This document shows, piece after piece, positions 37,644 to 46,465 of a stretch of 64,000 nucleotides of DNA. The notes below the pieces were generated by a model. It worked only from the letters and a program-made list of their open reading frames with translations. It ran no database searches and had not been told where the DNA came from. The position numbers were made by a program, and so were the translations under genes. Every line of letters starts with the position of its first letter. The stretch's first letter is position 1. The stretch is from positions 1-64,000 of the forward strand of contig NZ_JBNAFY010000001.1 in NCBI RefSeq assembly GCF_049800915.1. Direction: 5' to 3'. The stretch comes from Amaricoccus macauensis_A (GTDB lineage Bacteria; Pseudomonadota; Alphaproteobacteria; Rhodobacterales; Rhodobacteraceae).

Positions 37644-38831
37644 ATGACCGGTGAAAATACGAAACCCAGGCTGAAGGTGCTCATTGCCGGCACGGGCTTT
37701 GCCGGTCAGGGGCACGCGGAGGCCTTTCGGGCCTATGGCGCGGATATCGTCGGCATGGTCGGGCGAACCGCCCATGTGGTCGAGGAGGTGGCTGGCAAGA
37801 TGGCCATCCCCCATGCCGGTACGGACTGGCAGGAGGCGCTGGAGATCTGCAAGCCCGACATCGTCTCGATCGCCACACCGGGCGGTGCGCATTACGTGCC
37901 CATCAAGCAGGCCATCGCCGCAGGGTGTCACGTCTTCGTCGACAAGCCGATGACGGAAAGCGCGGAGACGGCAGTGGAACTATACCGGCTTGCGCGAGAG
38001 AAGGGCGTCAAGACGGCCTATTCCGCGAGCTTTCGCTACACGCCGAGCGTGTTGCACGCGCAGAAACTCGTGGCAGAAGGCGCAATCGGCGAGCCGACGG
38101 AGATCGAATGCATCTCGCATTTCAATCTCGAGCGCGAAATCCCCTTTGGCTGGTCACACCGCAAGGAGGCGGGCGGCGGGCGGCTCAACAACAACTTCAC
38201 TCATACGCTGGCCATCGCCTCTGCCGTAGTGGGTGGGCGGATTCTCGGTATCATGGGCGAGGTGCGCGACGACCTTGGGCGCGCCCCCATCGTCGATGGT
38301 GTTCACAACTTCGCCACACGGCGCAACTTCATCCCGAAGGATCTTGACGACCCGTCGCTCAAATGGGGCGAGAGCAATGTCGAATGGTCCTACACCGTGT
38401 TGGCGAGGCTCGGCAGTGATCTTGCCACCAAGCCCGTTTCGGTGCTGTTCAAGCATGGCGGCCTCGTGCCGCGCTTCCATGAGGATCATATCGTCTTCTA
38501 TGGCCGTGAAGGGGCCATCTATCTCAAGAAGCATTACGGCAGCGGGCCGCTCTATCTCTATGGCAAGGACAAGACCTGGGCCGAGCTTCCCCTGCCGCCG
38601 GAAATTGCCGCCGACGTGCCGGACGTTAAAGGCGAAACGGAGCAATGCTGGCACTATCTGGCCCGAGAATTCCTCAAGGATATCAGGGGCGAGGCGGTCG
38701 CGCCCTATCCGACCTTCAGGGAAGGCAGCCAGTATCAGCAGATCATCGACATCATCCGCCAGAATAACGACTGGACGGACGTCACGCACTTGGACGAGGC
38801 ACTCGACGAAGACAGGCTCGTGAGCGTTTGA
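37644..38831 (+). CDS. Gfo/Idh/MocA-family oxidoreductase
   Basis: About 395 residues. Rossmann motif V-L-I-A-G-T-G-F-A-G-Q-G near the N-terminus; the family E-K-P signature appears as V-D-K-P (Lys101). The C-terminal part is the GFO_IDH_MocA barrel-like domain, with G-G-G-R-L-N-N-N-F-T-H-T likely contributing the active-site His. Acts on sugars, inositols or their derivatives in related systems. Last gene of the plus-strand arm. Confidence 0.87.
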   Translation: MTGENTKPRLKVLIAGTGFAGQGHAEAFRAYGADIVGMVGRTAHVVEEVAGKMAIPHAGTDWQEALEICKPDIVSIATPGGAHYVPIKQAIAAGCHVFVDKPMTESAETAVELYRLAREKGVKTAYSASFRYTPSVLHAQKLVAEGAIGEPTEIECISHFNLEREIPFGWSHRKEAGGGRLNNNFTHTLAIASAVVGGRILGIMGEVRDDLGRAPIVDGVHNFATRRNFIPKDLDDPSLKWGESNVEWSYTVLARLGSDLATKPVSVLFKHGGLVPRFHEDHIVFYGREGAIYLKKHYGSGPLYLYGKDKTWAELPLPPEIAADVPDVKGETEQCWHYLAREFLKDIRGEAVAPYPTFREGSQYQQIIDIIRQNNDWTDVTHLDEALDEDRLVSV

Positions 38832-38850
38832 CAGTCGCGGCGGGCTGGGA

Positions 38851-38877
38851 AAGAGTTCCGGGTGTTTCGGAACTCTT
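38851..38877 (+). other. Inverted repeat between the oxidoreductase and lysR genes
   Basis: AAGAGTTCCG (38851-38860) and CGGAACTCTT (38868-38877) form a perfect 10-bp stem with a 7-base loop. There is no T-run after it. It could end the sugar operon with Rho or serve as a binding site 13 nt before the lysR start. Confidence 0.55.
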
Positions 38878-38889
38878 GCCGAGAGGCTC

Positions 38890-39861
38890 ATGCCGCTACC
38901 CAAACTCTCACTTCAGGTGCTCGAGGCCTTCGAGCAGGTAGCCCGATCCGGCTCGATGCAGCAGGCGGCACAGGAACTCGGACTGTCGATTTCCTCGGTC
39001 TCGCATCATGTCGCGCGGCTCGAGAATGAACTCGGGGTGGTGCTGCTCGACAGAACGTCACGCCCGTTTTCCCTGACTCGCGAGGGGCGTGAGGCGCTCC
39101 ACCACCTGATGCCGGGACTTCAACATATCCGGCGCGCGACCAGCGAAACAGTCGTTTCCGGTCTCTTGGGGGCAAGATCGCTGCGCGTGGGGTTCGTCGA
39201 GGATTTCGAGAACAACCTCGCGCCTGATCTTGCCGTGATCCTGGCTGGTCGAATGCCACGGGCAAAGCTGTCCATCCGCAACGTCCTGAGCCACGAGGCG
39301 CCGGACCTTCTGCGCCGAGGTGAACTCGATCTCGCCATCGTATCCGCGCAGGACGGAAAACCATCGGATCTGCCTGTATTGCCGCTACTGAAAGATCCTT
39401 TCGTCATGCTGTCTCCGCGGGATTCCCTCGCGGCGCCCGAAGAAATGGTGGGCGGAAGATCGGGTCTTCCCTTCCTGCGGTTCAACCCCGGTCACCAGAT
39501 CGGACGGCAGATCGAAGCCCATCTGACTCGCCACCGGATTGCCCTGCCCGAACGCTTCACCTTCGATACGGTGGAGTCGATCATGGCCGTGGTGGGCAGC
39601 GGGGGCGGCTGGTCGATCATTTCGGCATTGGGCCACGCCAGGGGGAGGCGCTTTGCCGAGCGCATCCGCCTCGCACCGCTCCCCACGACATCGCTTGCGC
39701 GCCGCATCTGCCTCATGACCCGCGGCGACTTCGACCGCCCGACCGCGCAGGCCATTGCCACGCTCGTCCGCGAGCGTATCCGCCATGTCGTACGGGAACC
39801 TGCGATCCTTGCTCACGAATGGCTCGAAAGCGCCTTTGTCGTGCTCGAAGAGGAGAACTGA
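38890..39861 (+). CDS. LysR-family transcriptional regulator
   Basis: About 323 residues. Helix-turn-helix in F-E-Q-V-A-R-S-G-S-M-Q-Q-A-A-Q-E-L-G-L-S-I-S-S-V-S-H-H-V (residues 15-42), then a LysR effector domain. GAGAGGC precedes the ATG. It sits directly upstream, same strand, of the flavoprotein gene at 39980 and may control it. Confidence 0.9.
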   Translation: MPLPKLSLQVLEAFEQVARSGSMQQAAQELGLSISSVSHHVARLENELGVVLLDRTSRPFSLTREGREALHHLMPGLQHIRRATSETVVSGLLGARSLRVGFVEDFENNLAPDLAVILAGRMPRAKLSIRNVLSHEAPDLLRRGELDLAIVSAQDGKPSDLPVLPLLKDPFVMLSPRDSLAAPEEMVGGRSGLPFLRFNPGHQIGRQIEAHLTRHRIALPERFTFDTVESIMAVVGSGGGWSIISALGHARGRRFAERIRLAPLPTTSLARRICLMTRGDFDRPTAQAIATLVRERIRHVVREPAILAHEWLESAFVVLEEEN

Positions 39862-39917
39862 ACCTTTGCGCGTCAATTGGATGCATCTTGCGCAAGGACT
39901 GTATCACCGTGCCAGTT

Positions 39918-39940
39918 CAGTTTCGATTTTTTCGAAACTG
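39918..39940 (+). promoter_or_regulatory. Perfect palindrome upstream of the first FAD/GcvT gene
   Basis: CAGTTTCGA (39918-39926) and TCGAAACTG (39932-39940) are perfect inverted arms around TTTTT. A second palindrome, TTGCGCAA, lies near 39888-39895. The place, 40 nt before the gene and after lysR, fits a regulator site. Confidence 0.5.
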
Positions 39941-39979
39941 TAGCCTTCCGTTTGACCGAAACTTGCCGGATCCCCCTCA

Positions 39980-42454
39980 ATGGCCGTCAGGAACAGGTTT
40001 CAGGAACGAGTGGCTGCAATGCGAGATCAGGCAAGGGTTGTCATCATCGGGGGAGGAATAGCCGGCTGTTCGGCGCTCTATCACCTCACAAGGGAAGGCT
40101 GGACAGACGTCATGCTCATCGAGCGGGACGAGCTTACGTCCGGCACCACCTGGCATTCCGCCGCCCAGGTCACGAATTTCGGCATGACCCAGACGATGGT
40201 GGCGCTCAAGAGCCACTCCATCGCACTGTACAAGGAACTGCGGGACGACCCGGACTATCCGGTCGGCTACAATCACGGTGATGGCGGTATCCGGCTCGCC
40301 AACACTGAGGCGCAGATGGACGGTTATCGTCACTTTGCTTCGGTCGCGGCCGGCATGGGGGTGGAATTCGAAGTCATCGACGCCGAGGAATGCGCCCGCC
40401 GCCACCCGCTGATCTCGACCGAAAATCTTCTGGGCGGGCTCTGGGATCCGACCGACGGCCATACCGACCCGGCCCAGCTCTGCCAGGCGCTGGCGCGTCG
40501 CGCCCGGCTCGCAGGTGCCGAGGTCAATCGCCACACCCCGGTCACCGGCCTCACCCAGCATGCGGATCAGACCTGGACCGTTCACACCGAGAAGGGTGAC
40601 GTGAAGGCGGAGATCGTCGTCAACGCCGGCGGCTACCGCTGCAACGAGATCGGCGCAATGATGGGAGTGAGCCACCCGGTCGCCTCGATGGAGCACCAGT
40701 ATTTCCTGACCGAGGACATTCCGGCCATTGCCGAGGCTGGCCACCGGATGCCGCTTCTGCGCTGCCCGATCAGCGATTATTACTGCCGTCAGGAAAAGGG
40801 CGGGCTTCTGCTCGGCTTCTACGAGCAGGATTGCCGGACCTGGGGCATGGACGGCATCGACCCGAAATTTTCGAACGACCTCTGCCCGGACGATCTCGAG
40901 CGGGTCATGGATGTGCTGGAAGGCGCTTTCGAGCGCATGCCCGCACTGACGGAGACCGGCATTCGCGAGATCGTCAATGGTCCCATCACCTACACCATCG
41001 ACGGCGCACCCCTTGTCGGGCCCATCCCCGGCAAGCGCAACGCGTTCTGCATCATCGGGCTCCGCGCCGGCCTCGGCGAGGGCGGCGGCCATGGCTGGCT
41101 GCTCGCGCAGCAGATCGTGCATGGCGAAGCGGAATACGACACTTGGGTGATCGATCCGCGCCGGTTCACCGGCCATGCGACGGTTGAACTGACGGCGCTG
41201 AAGGCCATCGAGGACTACCAGAACGAGTTTCGCTTCCACTTCCCGCACGAGCATCGCCCCGCGGGTCGTCCGATGAAGACAACGCCTCTGACGCCGGTGC
41301 TCGCGGCCGAAGGAGCCGAGTTCGGCACGGTCAACGGCTGGGAGCGGGTCGATTACATCAAACCTTCGCCCGGCTTCACCGAAACGCTCGGCTTCCGCTT
41401 CAACGAGGTGCATGAGGTCGTGGCAGAGGAGGTCAAGGCTGTCTCGACCGGCGTCGGACTGACCGAGGTCTCCGGCTTCAACCGGTTTGAACTCGTTGGT
41501 AAGGACGTCCATGCTTTCCTCGACCGGATGATCTGCGGCCGCGTTCCGAAGCGCACGGGAAAGGTTGGTCTAGGCTATCTCCTGAATGACTACGGTATGG
41601 TCAAGGCCGAGGCGACCATCGCCAACATTCCTGCCTCGGATCGCGGGCCTGAGCGCGTCTGGTATGGCTCGGCCGCAGCATCCGAATATCATGACATGGA
41701 CTGGCTCACATCCCACATCCTGCCCGAAGAGGACGTGACGATCCGTTCCCTGACCAACCAACAGACAATTCTCGTGCTGGCTGGCCCGAAGGCGCGCGAC
41801 GTGCTCACGGCGGCTTCTCGAGGGGATTGGTCCCGTGAGGCCTTCCCGTGGCTCTCCGTGCGGGAAGCCTACGTGGGCATCGCGCCGGTGACCGTTCTGG
41901 GTGTAAGCTTTTCCGGCGAACTGGCCTATGAAATCCACGTTCCAAACGAGAGCCTGTATGCGGCCTATCTCACGCTCCGCAACGCCGGCGAAGCCCACGG
42001 TCTGCGCCTTTTCGGTGCGCGCGCGGTCGACTCGATGCGGCTCGAGAAGGGCTTCCTGCACTGGAAGGCCGATATCCTCACCGAGTTCGATCCCTTCGAG
42101 ACCGGGCTTGACCGGTTCGTGAAGCTCGACAAGGGCAATTTCATTGGCAAGGACGCACTGCTCAAGCGCTGGGAAGCAGGCCCGAGACGCAAGCTGGTCA
42201 CCCTCGCCGTCGAGACGGATGAGGCGCCAGCCCATGGCGGAACCTCGGTGCGCAGCGAGGGGTCCATCGTCGGCACTGTTACCTCGGGCGACTGGGGGCA
42301 TCGTACTGGCCTCAACCTGGCCTATGCCTTCGTTGAACCCTCCCTGGCCGAAGCAGGGACACGGCTCACCGTCGATGTGCTGGGCAAGCCCGTCCCGGCG
42401 CGCGTGATCCCCGCTTCACCTTACGATCCCGAGTATCTCAGAATGCGCGGGTAG
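39980..42454 (+). CDS. FAD-dependent dehydrogenase fused to a GcvT/aminomethyltransferase domain (dimethylglycine dehydrogenase-like), copy 1
   Basis: About 824 residues. Residues ~20-400 form a DAO-type FAD domain starting V-V-I-I-G-G-G-I-A-G-C-S. His59 in T-S-G-T-T-W-H-S-A stands where dimethylglycine dehydrogenase binds FAD covalently. The second half (from ~430) is a folate-binding GcvT domain, ending in the GcvT C-domain (G-L-D-R-F-V-K-L-D-K-G-N-F-I-G-K). Such enzymes oxidise an N-methyl group and hand formaldehyde to tetrahydrofolate. The motif is W-H-S-A-A-Q instead of W-H-A-A-G, so this copy differs from the other two here. ATG 40019 is an alternative start. The substrate is unknown. 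Confidence 0.85.
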   Translation: MAVRNRFQERVAAMRDQARVVIIGGGIAGCSALYHLTREGWTDVMLIERDELTSGTTWHSAAQVTNFGMTQTMVALKSHSIALYKELRDDPDYPVGYNHGDGGIRLANTEAQMDGYRHFASVAAGMGVEFEVIDAEECARRHPLISTENLLGGLWDPTDGHTDPAQLCQALARRARLAGAEVNRHTPVTGLTQHADQTWTVHTEKGDVKAEIVVNAGGYRCNEIGAMMGVSHPVASMEHQYFLTEDIPAIAEAGHRMPLLRCPISDYYCRQEKGGLLLGFYEQDCRTWGMDGIDPKFSNDLCPDDLERVMDVLEGAFERMPALTETGIREIVNGPITYTIDGAPLVGPIPGKRNAFCIIGLRAGLGEGGGHGWLLAQQIVHGEAEYDTWVIDPRRFTGHATVELTALKAIEDYQNEFRFHFPHEHRPAGRPMKTTPLTPVLAAEGAEFGTVNGWERVDYIKPSPGFTETLGFRFNEVHEVVAEEVKAVSTGVGLTEVSGFNRFELVGKDVHAFLDRMICGRVPKRTGKVGLGYLLNDYGMVKAEATIANIPASDRGPERVWYGSAAASEYHDMDWLTSHILPEEDVTIRSLTNQQTILVLAGPKARDVLTAASRGDWSREAFPWLSVREAYVGIAPVTVLGVSFSGELAYEIHVPNESLYAAYLTLRNAGEAHGLRLFGARAVDSMRLEKGFLHWKADILTEFDPFETGLDRFVKLDKGNFIGKDALLKRWEAGPRRKLVTLAVETDEAPAHGGTSVRSEGSIVGTVTSGDWGHRTGLNLAYAFVEPSLAEAGTRLTVDVLGKPVPARVIPASPYDPEYLRMRG

Positions 42455-42470
42455 GGCCGCGCTCGATGTT

Positions 42471-42499
42471 GCGCCGCACGGGTCTCGATCCTGCGGCGC
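42471..42499 (+). other. Hairpin after the first FAD/GcvT gene
   Basis: GCGCCGCA (42471-42478) and TGCGGCGC (42492-42499) form a perfect 8-bp stem. No T-run follows, so termination would be weak or Rho-aided. Confidence 0.5.
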
Positions 42500-42527
42500 G
42501 GCATTACACGAGAGCAATGTTTGCGAA

Positions 42528-42560
42528 CTGGTCATAGCGAAGCGTTCTTCTGGCCCTACT
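42528..42560 (+). promoter_or_regulatory. Candidate TauR operator upstream of the aldehyde dehydrogenase gene
   Basis: Two direct repeats, CTGGTCATAG at 42528 and CTGGCCCTACT at 42550, start 22 nt apart. The same arrangement, including the identical CTGGCCCTACT, stands between tauA and tpa at 48460/48483. TauR-type MocR regulators bind direct repeats, so the aldehyde dehydrogenase and exporter genes are likely TauR targets. Confidence 0.6.
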
Positions 42561-42620
42561 TCGAGGGCGATTCTTTCAACTATATGGGCTCAATCGAAAT
42601 TCTCAGACCGAGGGTCCGTC

Positions 42621-44111
42621 ATGTTCGCAAGCAATCTCCTCCCCACGACCCCATCCGATGTCTTTACCACCTATCGGCAGGTCAACCTCATCAACGCCGC
42701 TCGTATTGCGGCGCACACATCGCTCGATGTCCTGAATCCGGCCACCGGTGAGGTGCTCGGCCAGGCCGCGGCCAGTAGCGCGGAAGAAACGTCCGAAGCC
42801 ATCGCATCTGCCAAATCCGCACAGGTCGCATGGGCGCAGATCCCGGCGCGCGAGCGTGGCAAACGCGTTTCGGCAGCGGCCCGCGCCGTGGCAAGCAAGG
42901 CCGAACTGATCGCCCAGGTGCTCGCCCGCGAAACCGGAAAGGCAATCCGCACCGAGTGCCGTGGCGAGGTGGATGTGGCCGCCGACATCGTCGATTTCTA
43001 CGGCAACCTCGGCTCCGAGCTGAAGGGGCAGACGGTGCCCTACGATCCCCGCATCCTCACCCTGACCACCCGCGAGCCACTCGGCGTCGTGGCGGCCATC
43101 GTGCCGTGGAACGTGCCGCTCGTCCTTATGGCGCTCAAGATCGGTCCGGCCCTGGTCGCGGGCAACACCGTTGTGCTGAAATCCTCCGAGGAAGCCCCCT
43201 TCGCCACCTACCTCATGGCGGAGATCATGATGCAGCACCTGCCCGCGGGTGTGCTCAACGTGGTCAACGGAACCGGTGCCGAATGCGGCAACGCGCTCAC
43301 CACCCATCCCGACATTGCAAAGATCACCTTCACCGGGTCGGAGGCCGTGGGCGAGGCGATCTACAAGGTCGGCGCGAGCCGCATCATTCCTGTCTCTCTG
43401 GAGCTTGGTGGCAAATCCCCGATGATCGTCTGCGAAGATGCCGATCTCGACAAGGCTGTCGCCGGTGCGATCTCGGGAATGCGCTTCACCCGCCAGGGAC
43501 AGAGTTGCACCGCCTCGAGCCGCATCTACGTGCATGACAGCCTGATGGACGTCTTCATGGCGCGTCTCGGTACTGCGCTGGACGAACTCGTGATCGGAGA
43601 TCCGCTCGACGAGGCCACCGATGTCGGGACGATCATCAACGCGCGCCAGGCGGCGACGATCCGGGATTTTGTCGCACAGGCCGAAGCGACCCCCGGAGCG
43701 ACCGTCAAGCGCTACGGCAAGCTGCCCGAGGATGCGGCGCTTTCGCCCGAGCTGTACCTTCAGCCGACGATCCTCATGGGTCTCCCCGATGATCACCCCT
43801 GCGTCATGCAGGAGATCTTCGGGCCGGTCGCTGTCGTGCAGGGCTGGACTGACTATGATGACGTCATCGCGCGGGCAAATGGTACGCACTACGGCCTGGC
43901 CGCCTCCGTCTGGACGAAGAGCCTGTCGATTGCACTCGACAGCACCTCGCGCCTGAACGCAGGCTTCGTTCAGGTCAACCAGAACCTCACCATCCGTCCC
44001 AACGTCTCCTATGGCGGCTTCGGACGGTCCGGTCTCGGTAAGGAGGCGTCGCTCGAGGCAATGCTGGAACACTTCACCCGGTCCAAGACAATCGTGATGA
44101 ATTTCGACTGA
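42621..44111 (+). CDS. Aldehyde dehydrogenase, candidate sulfoacetaldehyde dehydrogenase (SafD-like)
   Basis: About 496 residues. Catalytic Glu261 (L-E-L-G-G-K-S-P) and Cys296 (Q-G-Q-S-C-T-A-S); cofactor loop V-V-L-K-S-S-E-E-A-P. The superfamily is sure, the substrate not. The gene is coupled (TGATG) to a TauE/SafE exporter, faces the tauABC-tpa-tauR block and has a TauR-like operator. In Neptuniibacter caesariensis, SafD oxidises the sulfoacetaldehyde made by Tpa to sulfoacetate, which SafE exports; this pair fits that role. It might instead serve the adjacent FAD enzyme. GAGGG precedes the ATG. Confidence 0.8.
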   Translation: MFASNLLPTTPSDVFTTYRQVNLINAARIAAHTSLDVLNPATGEVLGQAAASSAEETSEAIASAKSAQVAWAQIPARERGKRVSAAARAVASKAELIAQVLARETGKAIRTECRGEVDVAADIVDFYGNLGSELKGQTVPYDPRILTLTTREPLGVVAAIVPWNVPLVLMALKIGPALVAGNTVVLKSSEEAPFATYLMAEIMMQHLPAGVLNVVNGTGAECGNALTTHPDIAKITFTGSEAVGEAIYKVGASRIIPVSLELGGKSPMIVCEDADLDKAVAGAISGMRFTRQGQSCTASSRIYVHDSLMDVFMARLGTALDELVIGDPLDEATDVGTIINARQAATIRDFVAQAEATPGATVKRYGKLPEDAALSPELYLQPTILMGLPDDHPCVMQEIFGPVAVVQGWTDYDDVIARANGTHYGLAASVWTKSLSIALDSTSRLNAGFVQVNQNLTIRPNVSYGGFGRSGLGKEASLEAMLEHFTRSKTIVMNFD

Positions 44112-44842
44112 TGGAAGACATTCTGGTTCTGTCGGTCGCCACCTTGGCGGCCGGCTTTCTGCGGGGCGTGACCGGGTTCGGTTTCGCCCTCGCGGCCGTT
44201 CCGCTCTACAGTCTGAGCGTGCCTCCGGTATATGCCGTAGTGATGGCGCAGATGCTGCAGATCGCCGCCGGGCCGCTGGACATCTACCACAATCACAAGA
44301 AGGTCGATCGCCGGGCGCTCGCCTTGCTCTGCGGCGGCGCGCTGCTCTTCACGCCGCTTGGCGCATTCCTGGCCACGCGGCTGCCCGCCGATGTCATGCG
44401 GCTGACGATCGCCATCGCCGTCCTGCTCGGGCTCGTCGCTCTTGTCGCAAAGGTGAGGATACGGGAAGGCAAGGGGCCGGCAATGACCGCCGGTGCCATG
44501 GCCGGCCTCCTCGGCGGGCTGGCCGCGATGCCCGGACCGCCCGCAGTGGCCTATTTCCTGGGCCGCGGAGCGGACAAGACCGAGAGCCGCGCGACCCTGC
44601 TGCTCTTCTTCGCCTTCACGTCCGTCATTGCGCTTATATCCATTGCGCTGGGTTCCGATGCCGTGACCTTCAAGGTCTTCCTCAGTGCGGTCGCGAGCTA
44701 CCCGGCGCTTCTGCTCGGCACCTATCTCGGCACGCTGCTTTTCCAGCGGCTTGGGGACGGGCACTACCGATCCGCCTCCATGGGGGTTCTGTTGGTCTCC
44801 GGGCTGATGGCAGGCGCAAAGGGGCTTGTTGGATTGATTTAG
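44111..44842 (+). CDS. TauE/SafE-family anion exporter, candidate sulfoacetate exporter
   Basis: About 243 residues with seven to eight membrane segments. Family features are G-V-T-G-F-G-F-A-L near the N-terminus and the repeated pattern G-G-L-A-A-M-P-G-P-P in the second half. The family exports sulfite, sulfoacetate and related anions. Its ATG overlaps the aldehyde dehydrogenase stop (TGATG), and a terminator follows, so the two genes form one operon. The choice of sulfoacetate is inference from the taurine context. Confidence 0.83.
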   Translation: MEDILVLSVATLAAGFLRGVTGFGFALAAVPLYSLSVPPVYAVVMAQMLQIAAGPLDIYHNHKKVDRRALALLCGGALLFTPLGAFLATRLPADVMRLTIAIAVLLGLVALVAKVRIREGKGPAMTAGAMAGLLGGLAAMPGPPAVAYFLGRGADKTESRATLLLFFAFTSVIALISIALGSDAVTFKVFLSAVASYPALLLGTYLGTLLFQRLGDGHYRSASMGVLLVSGLMAGAKGLVGLI

Positions 44843-44881
44843 CCCCCCGGTCGAGGCACTTCCCGCTGACCATGAGAGAGT

Positions 44882-44906
44882 GCTGCTCCCCGGAGCAGCG
44901 CTTTTT
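44882..44906 (+). terminator. Rho-independent terminator after the exporter gene
   Basis: GCTGCTCC (44882-44889) and GGAGCAGC (44892-44899) with a 2-base gap, followed by GCTTTTTC. A strong plus-strand terminator 40 nt after the stop codon. Confidence 0.9.
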
Positions 44907-45141
44907 CTTTGGCCAGAGGTGAGCCCTCACACTCGTAAACCGGCGCAATCGCCGTTCCTGACGCGTTCTTCGAGGCCCTGTCGCTGGCAAGCACGAAAGC
45001 ATCGGGTCGCACGGATGCAAGGCGCTGGCGGTTCGCCGGATCCAGGCCTTCTGCCTTGGGCAATCTGTCGAGGCCAGGAGCAAGGGGCATGTGCACACCC
45101 TCGCCAGGGGGCGCCCCGCCGAGCTAAGCATGGCGCATGAA
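44907..45141. other. Gap between two convergent terminators
   Basis: About 235 nt with no gene I can support. A minus-strand open frame crosses it (about 44839-45096), but it has no recognisable domain and would run through the upstream terminator. Confidence 0.6.
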
Positions 45142-45167
45142 AAACGCCGCTCCGAGGAGCGGCGTTT
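45142..45167 (-). terminator. Rho-independent terminator of the tauABC operon
   Basis: AAACGCCGCTCC (45142-45153) and GGAGCGGCGTTT (45156-45167) form a perfect 12-bp stem; on the minus strand it is followed by further U's. It stands 35 nt after the tauC stop. Confidence 0.92.
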
Positions 45168-45201
45168 GCGTTTCTGGTCAGGTATGGATGGAGCTGGTCG
45201 G

Positions 45202-46464
45202 CTATGACTGGCCTTTCCAGGGTACCAGCACGTTCTCGAGCTTGCGCATCAGGATGTCGATCGCGAAGCCGATCAGGCCGATCAGCACGATCCCCATGAT
45301 GACGATATCCGTCGCCTGGAACTTCGAGGCGGCGACGATCATCTTGCCCGCGCCCTTCTCTGCGGCGACGAGTTCCGCCGCAACCACCGTGCCCCAGCAA
45401 ACGCCCATCGCCACGCGCGCCCCGGTAAAGACCTCAGGCAGCGAATTGGGCACGATCACATGGCGCAGCACCTGCCATTTCGATGCCCCGAGCGAATAGG
45501 CGGCATGAACCTTTGAGATGTTCACTCCGGAAACGCCCGCGCGCGCCGAGATGATCATCACCCAGAGGGCCGCAAGGAACAGAAGGACGATCTTGCCGTT
45601 CTCCCCGATACCGAACCAGATGATGACGAGCGGGATCAGCGCCAGCGGCGGCACGGGCCGCATGAACTCGACGATCGGATCGAGCCAGCCGCGCGCCCAA
45701 CCCGAAAGACCCATGGCATAGCCGAGCGGAATGCCGATCAGCGAGCCCAGGATGAAGCCCGCCAGAACGCGCCAGAGCGACCAGCCCACATGCTCCAGCA
45801 GCGCCACGTTCTGATAGCCGTTCTTGGCGATGTCGAAGAGCTGTGCCACGACCGCTTCGGGCGGCGGCATCCAGATCGCTTCCATCTGCAGGCCCTTGTC
45901 GGGCGAAAAGTTGAGCGAGCCCTTGGCCGTCATCGCAACGGACCCGTTGGGCACATCGACGGTCTCGCCTGGTGCGATCGGCTTTCCGTCCACGGAGATG
46001 ATCGTCGCATCCTCGCCATCGTTGCGCTGGGCGGGAATGAGCACCGAACGCCATTCCGCAACCGTCGTGCTGTCGCTCACCGCAAAGCCGGTTGCAGGAC
46101 CGGGGGCAGGGTCCTCCGCATCGGCGCCCATTTCGTGAACCAGCACGGTGACCGTGCCTTCGGCCGTTTCGCCGCTCGGATTTTCGGCGGTGTAGGAGAA
46201 GGAAGTCGTCCCACTGAACGGGCCGGGGACATGGAGCGGCACCAGTTTCGAGCCGGTGAATGCCCCCCAGACGAGAAAGACCACCACGACCGAGATGATC
46301 GAGGCCACCCGATCCGGTCTCACGGCGCTTTCGTCGCCGAAGGTCACTGTCTTGAGAGAGGTGAAATCCGTCACCTTCTCCATCGAGGCGCGCGCAAGGC
46401 TGACCGCGACATAGGTGCCGAAAAACAGCGCGATATAGACCGCAAGTATTACGATACCCGTCAT
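45202..46464 (-). CDS. tauC: Taurine ABC transporter permease TauC, with a long periplasmic insertion
   Basis: About 420 residues, against 260-280 for E. coli TauC. The C-terminal ~200 residues are the typical permease part (S-L-W-R-V-L-A-G-F-I-L-G-S-L-I-G-I-P-L-G, R-P-V-P-P-L-A-L-I-P-L, and the EAA loop A-A-Y-S-L-G-A-S-K-W-Q-V-L-R-H-V-I-V-P). Before it lie two N-terminal hydrophobic segments (about 4-24 and 54-70) and a soluble stretch from about 72 to 215 rich in Gly, Thr and acidic residues, with no domain I know. It starts 1 nt after tauB. Confidence 0.9.
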   Translation of the reverse strand: MTGIVILAVYIALFFGTYVAVSLARASMEKVTDFTSLKTVTFGDESAVRPDRVASIISVVVVFLVWGAFTGSKLVPLHVPGPFSGTTSFSYTAENPSGETAEGTVTVLVHEMGADAEDPAPGPATGFAVSDSTTVAEWRSVLIPAQRNDGEDATIISVDGKPIAPGETVDVPNGSVAMTAKGSLNFSPDKGLQMEAIWMPPPEAVVAQLFDIAKNGYQNVALLEHVGWSLWRVLAGFILGSLIGIPLGYAMGLSGWARGWLDPIVEFMRPVPPLALIPLVIIWFGIGENGKIVLLFLAALWVMIISARAGVSGVNISKVHAAYSLGASKWQVLRHVIVPNSLPEVFTGARVAMGVCWGTVVAAELVAAEKGAGKMIVAASKFQATDIVIMGIVLIGLIGFAIDILMRKLENVLVPWKGQS

Positions 46465-46465
46465 G

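Noticed and set aside
44839..45096. A minus-strand open frame between the exporter and tauC
   Set aside because: It crosses a strong terminator, has no domain and no ribosome site.
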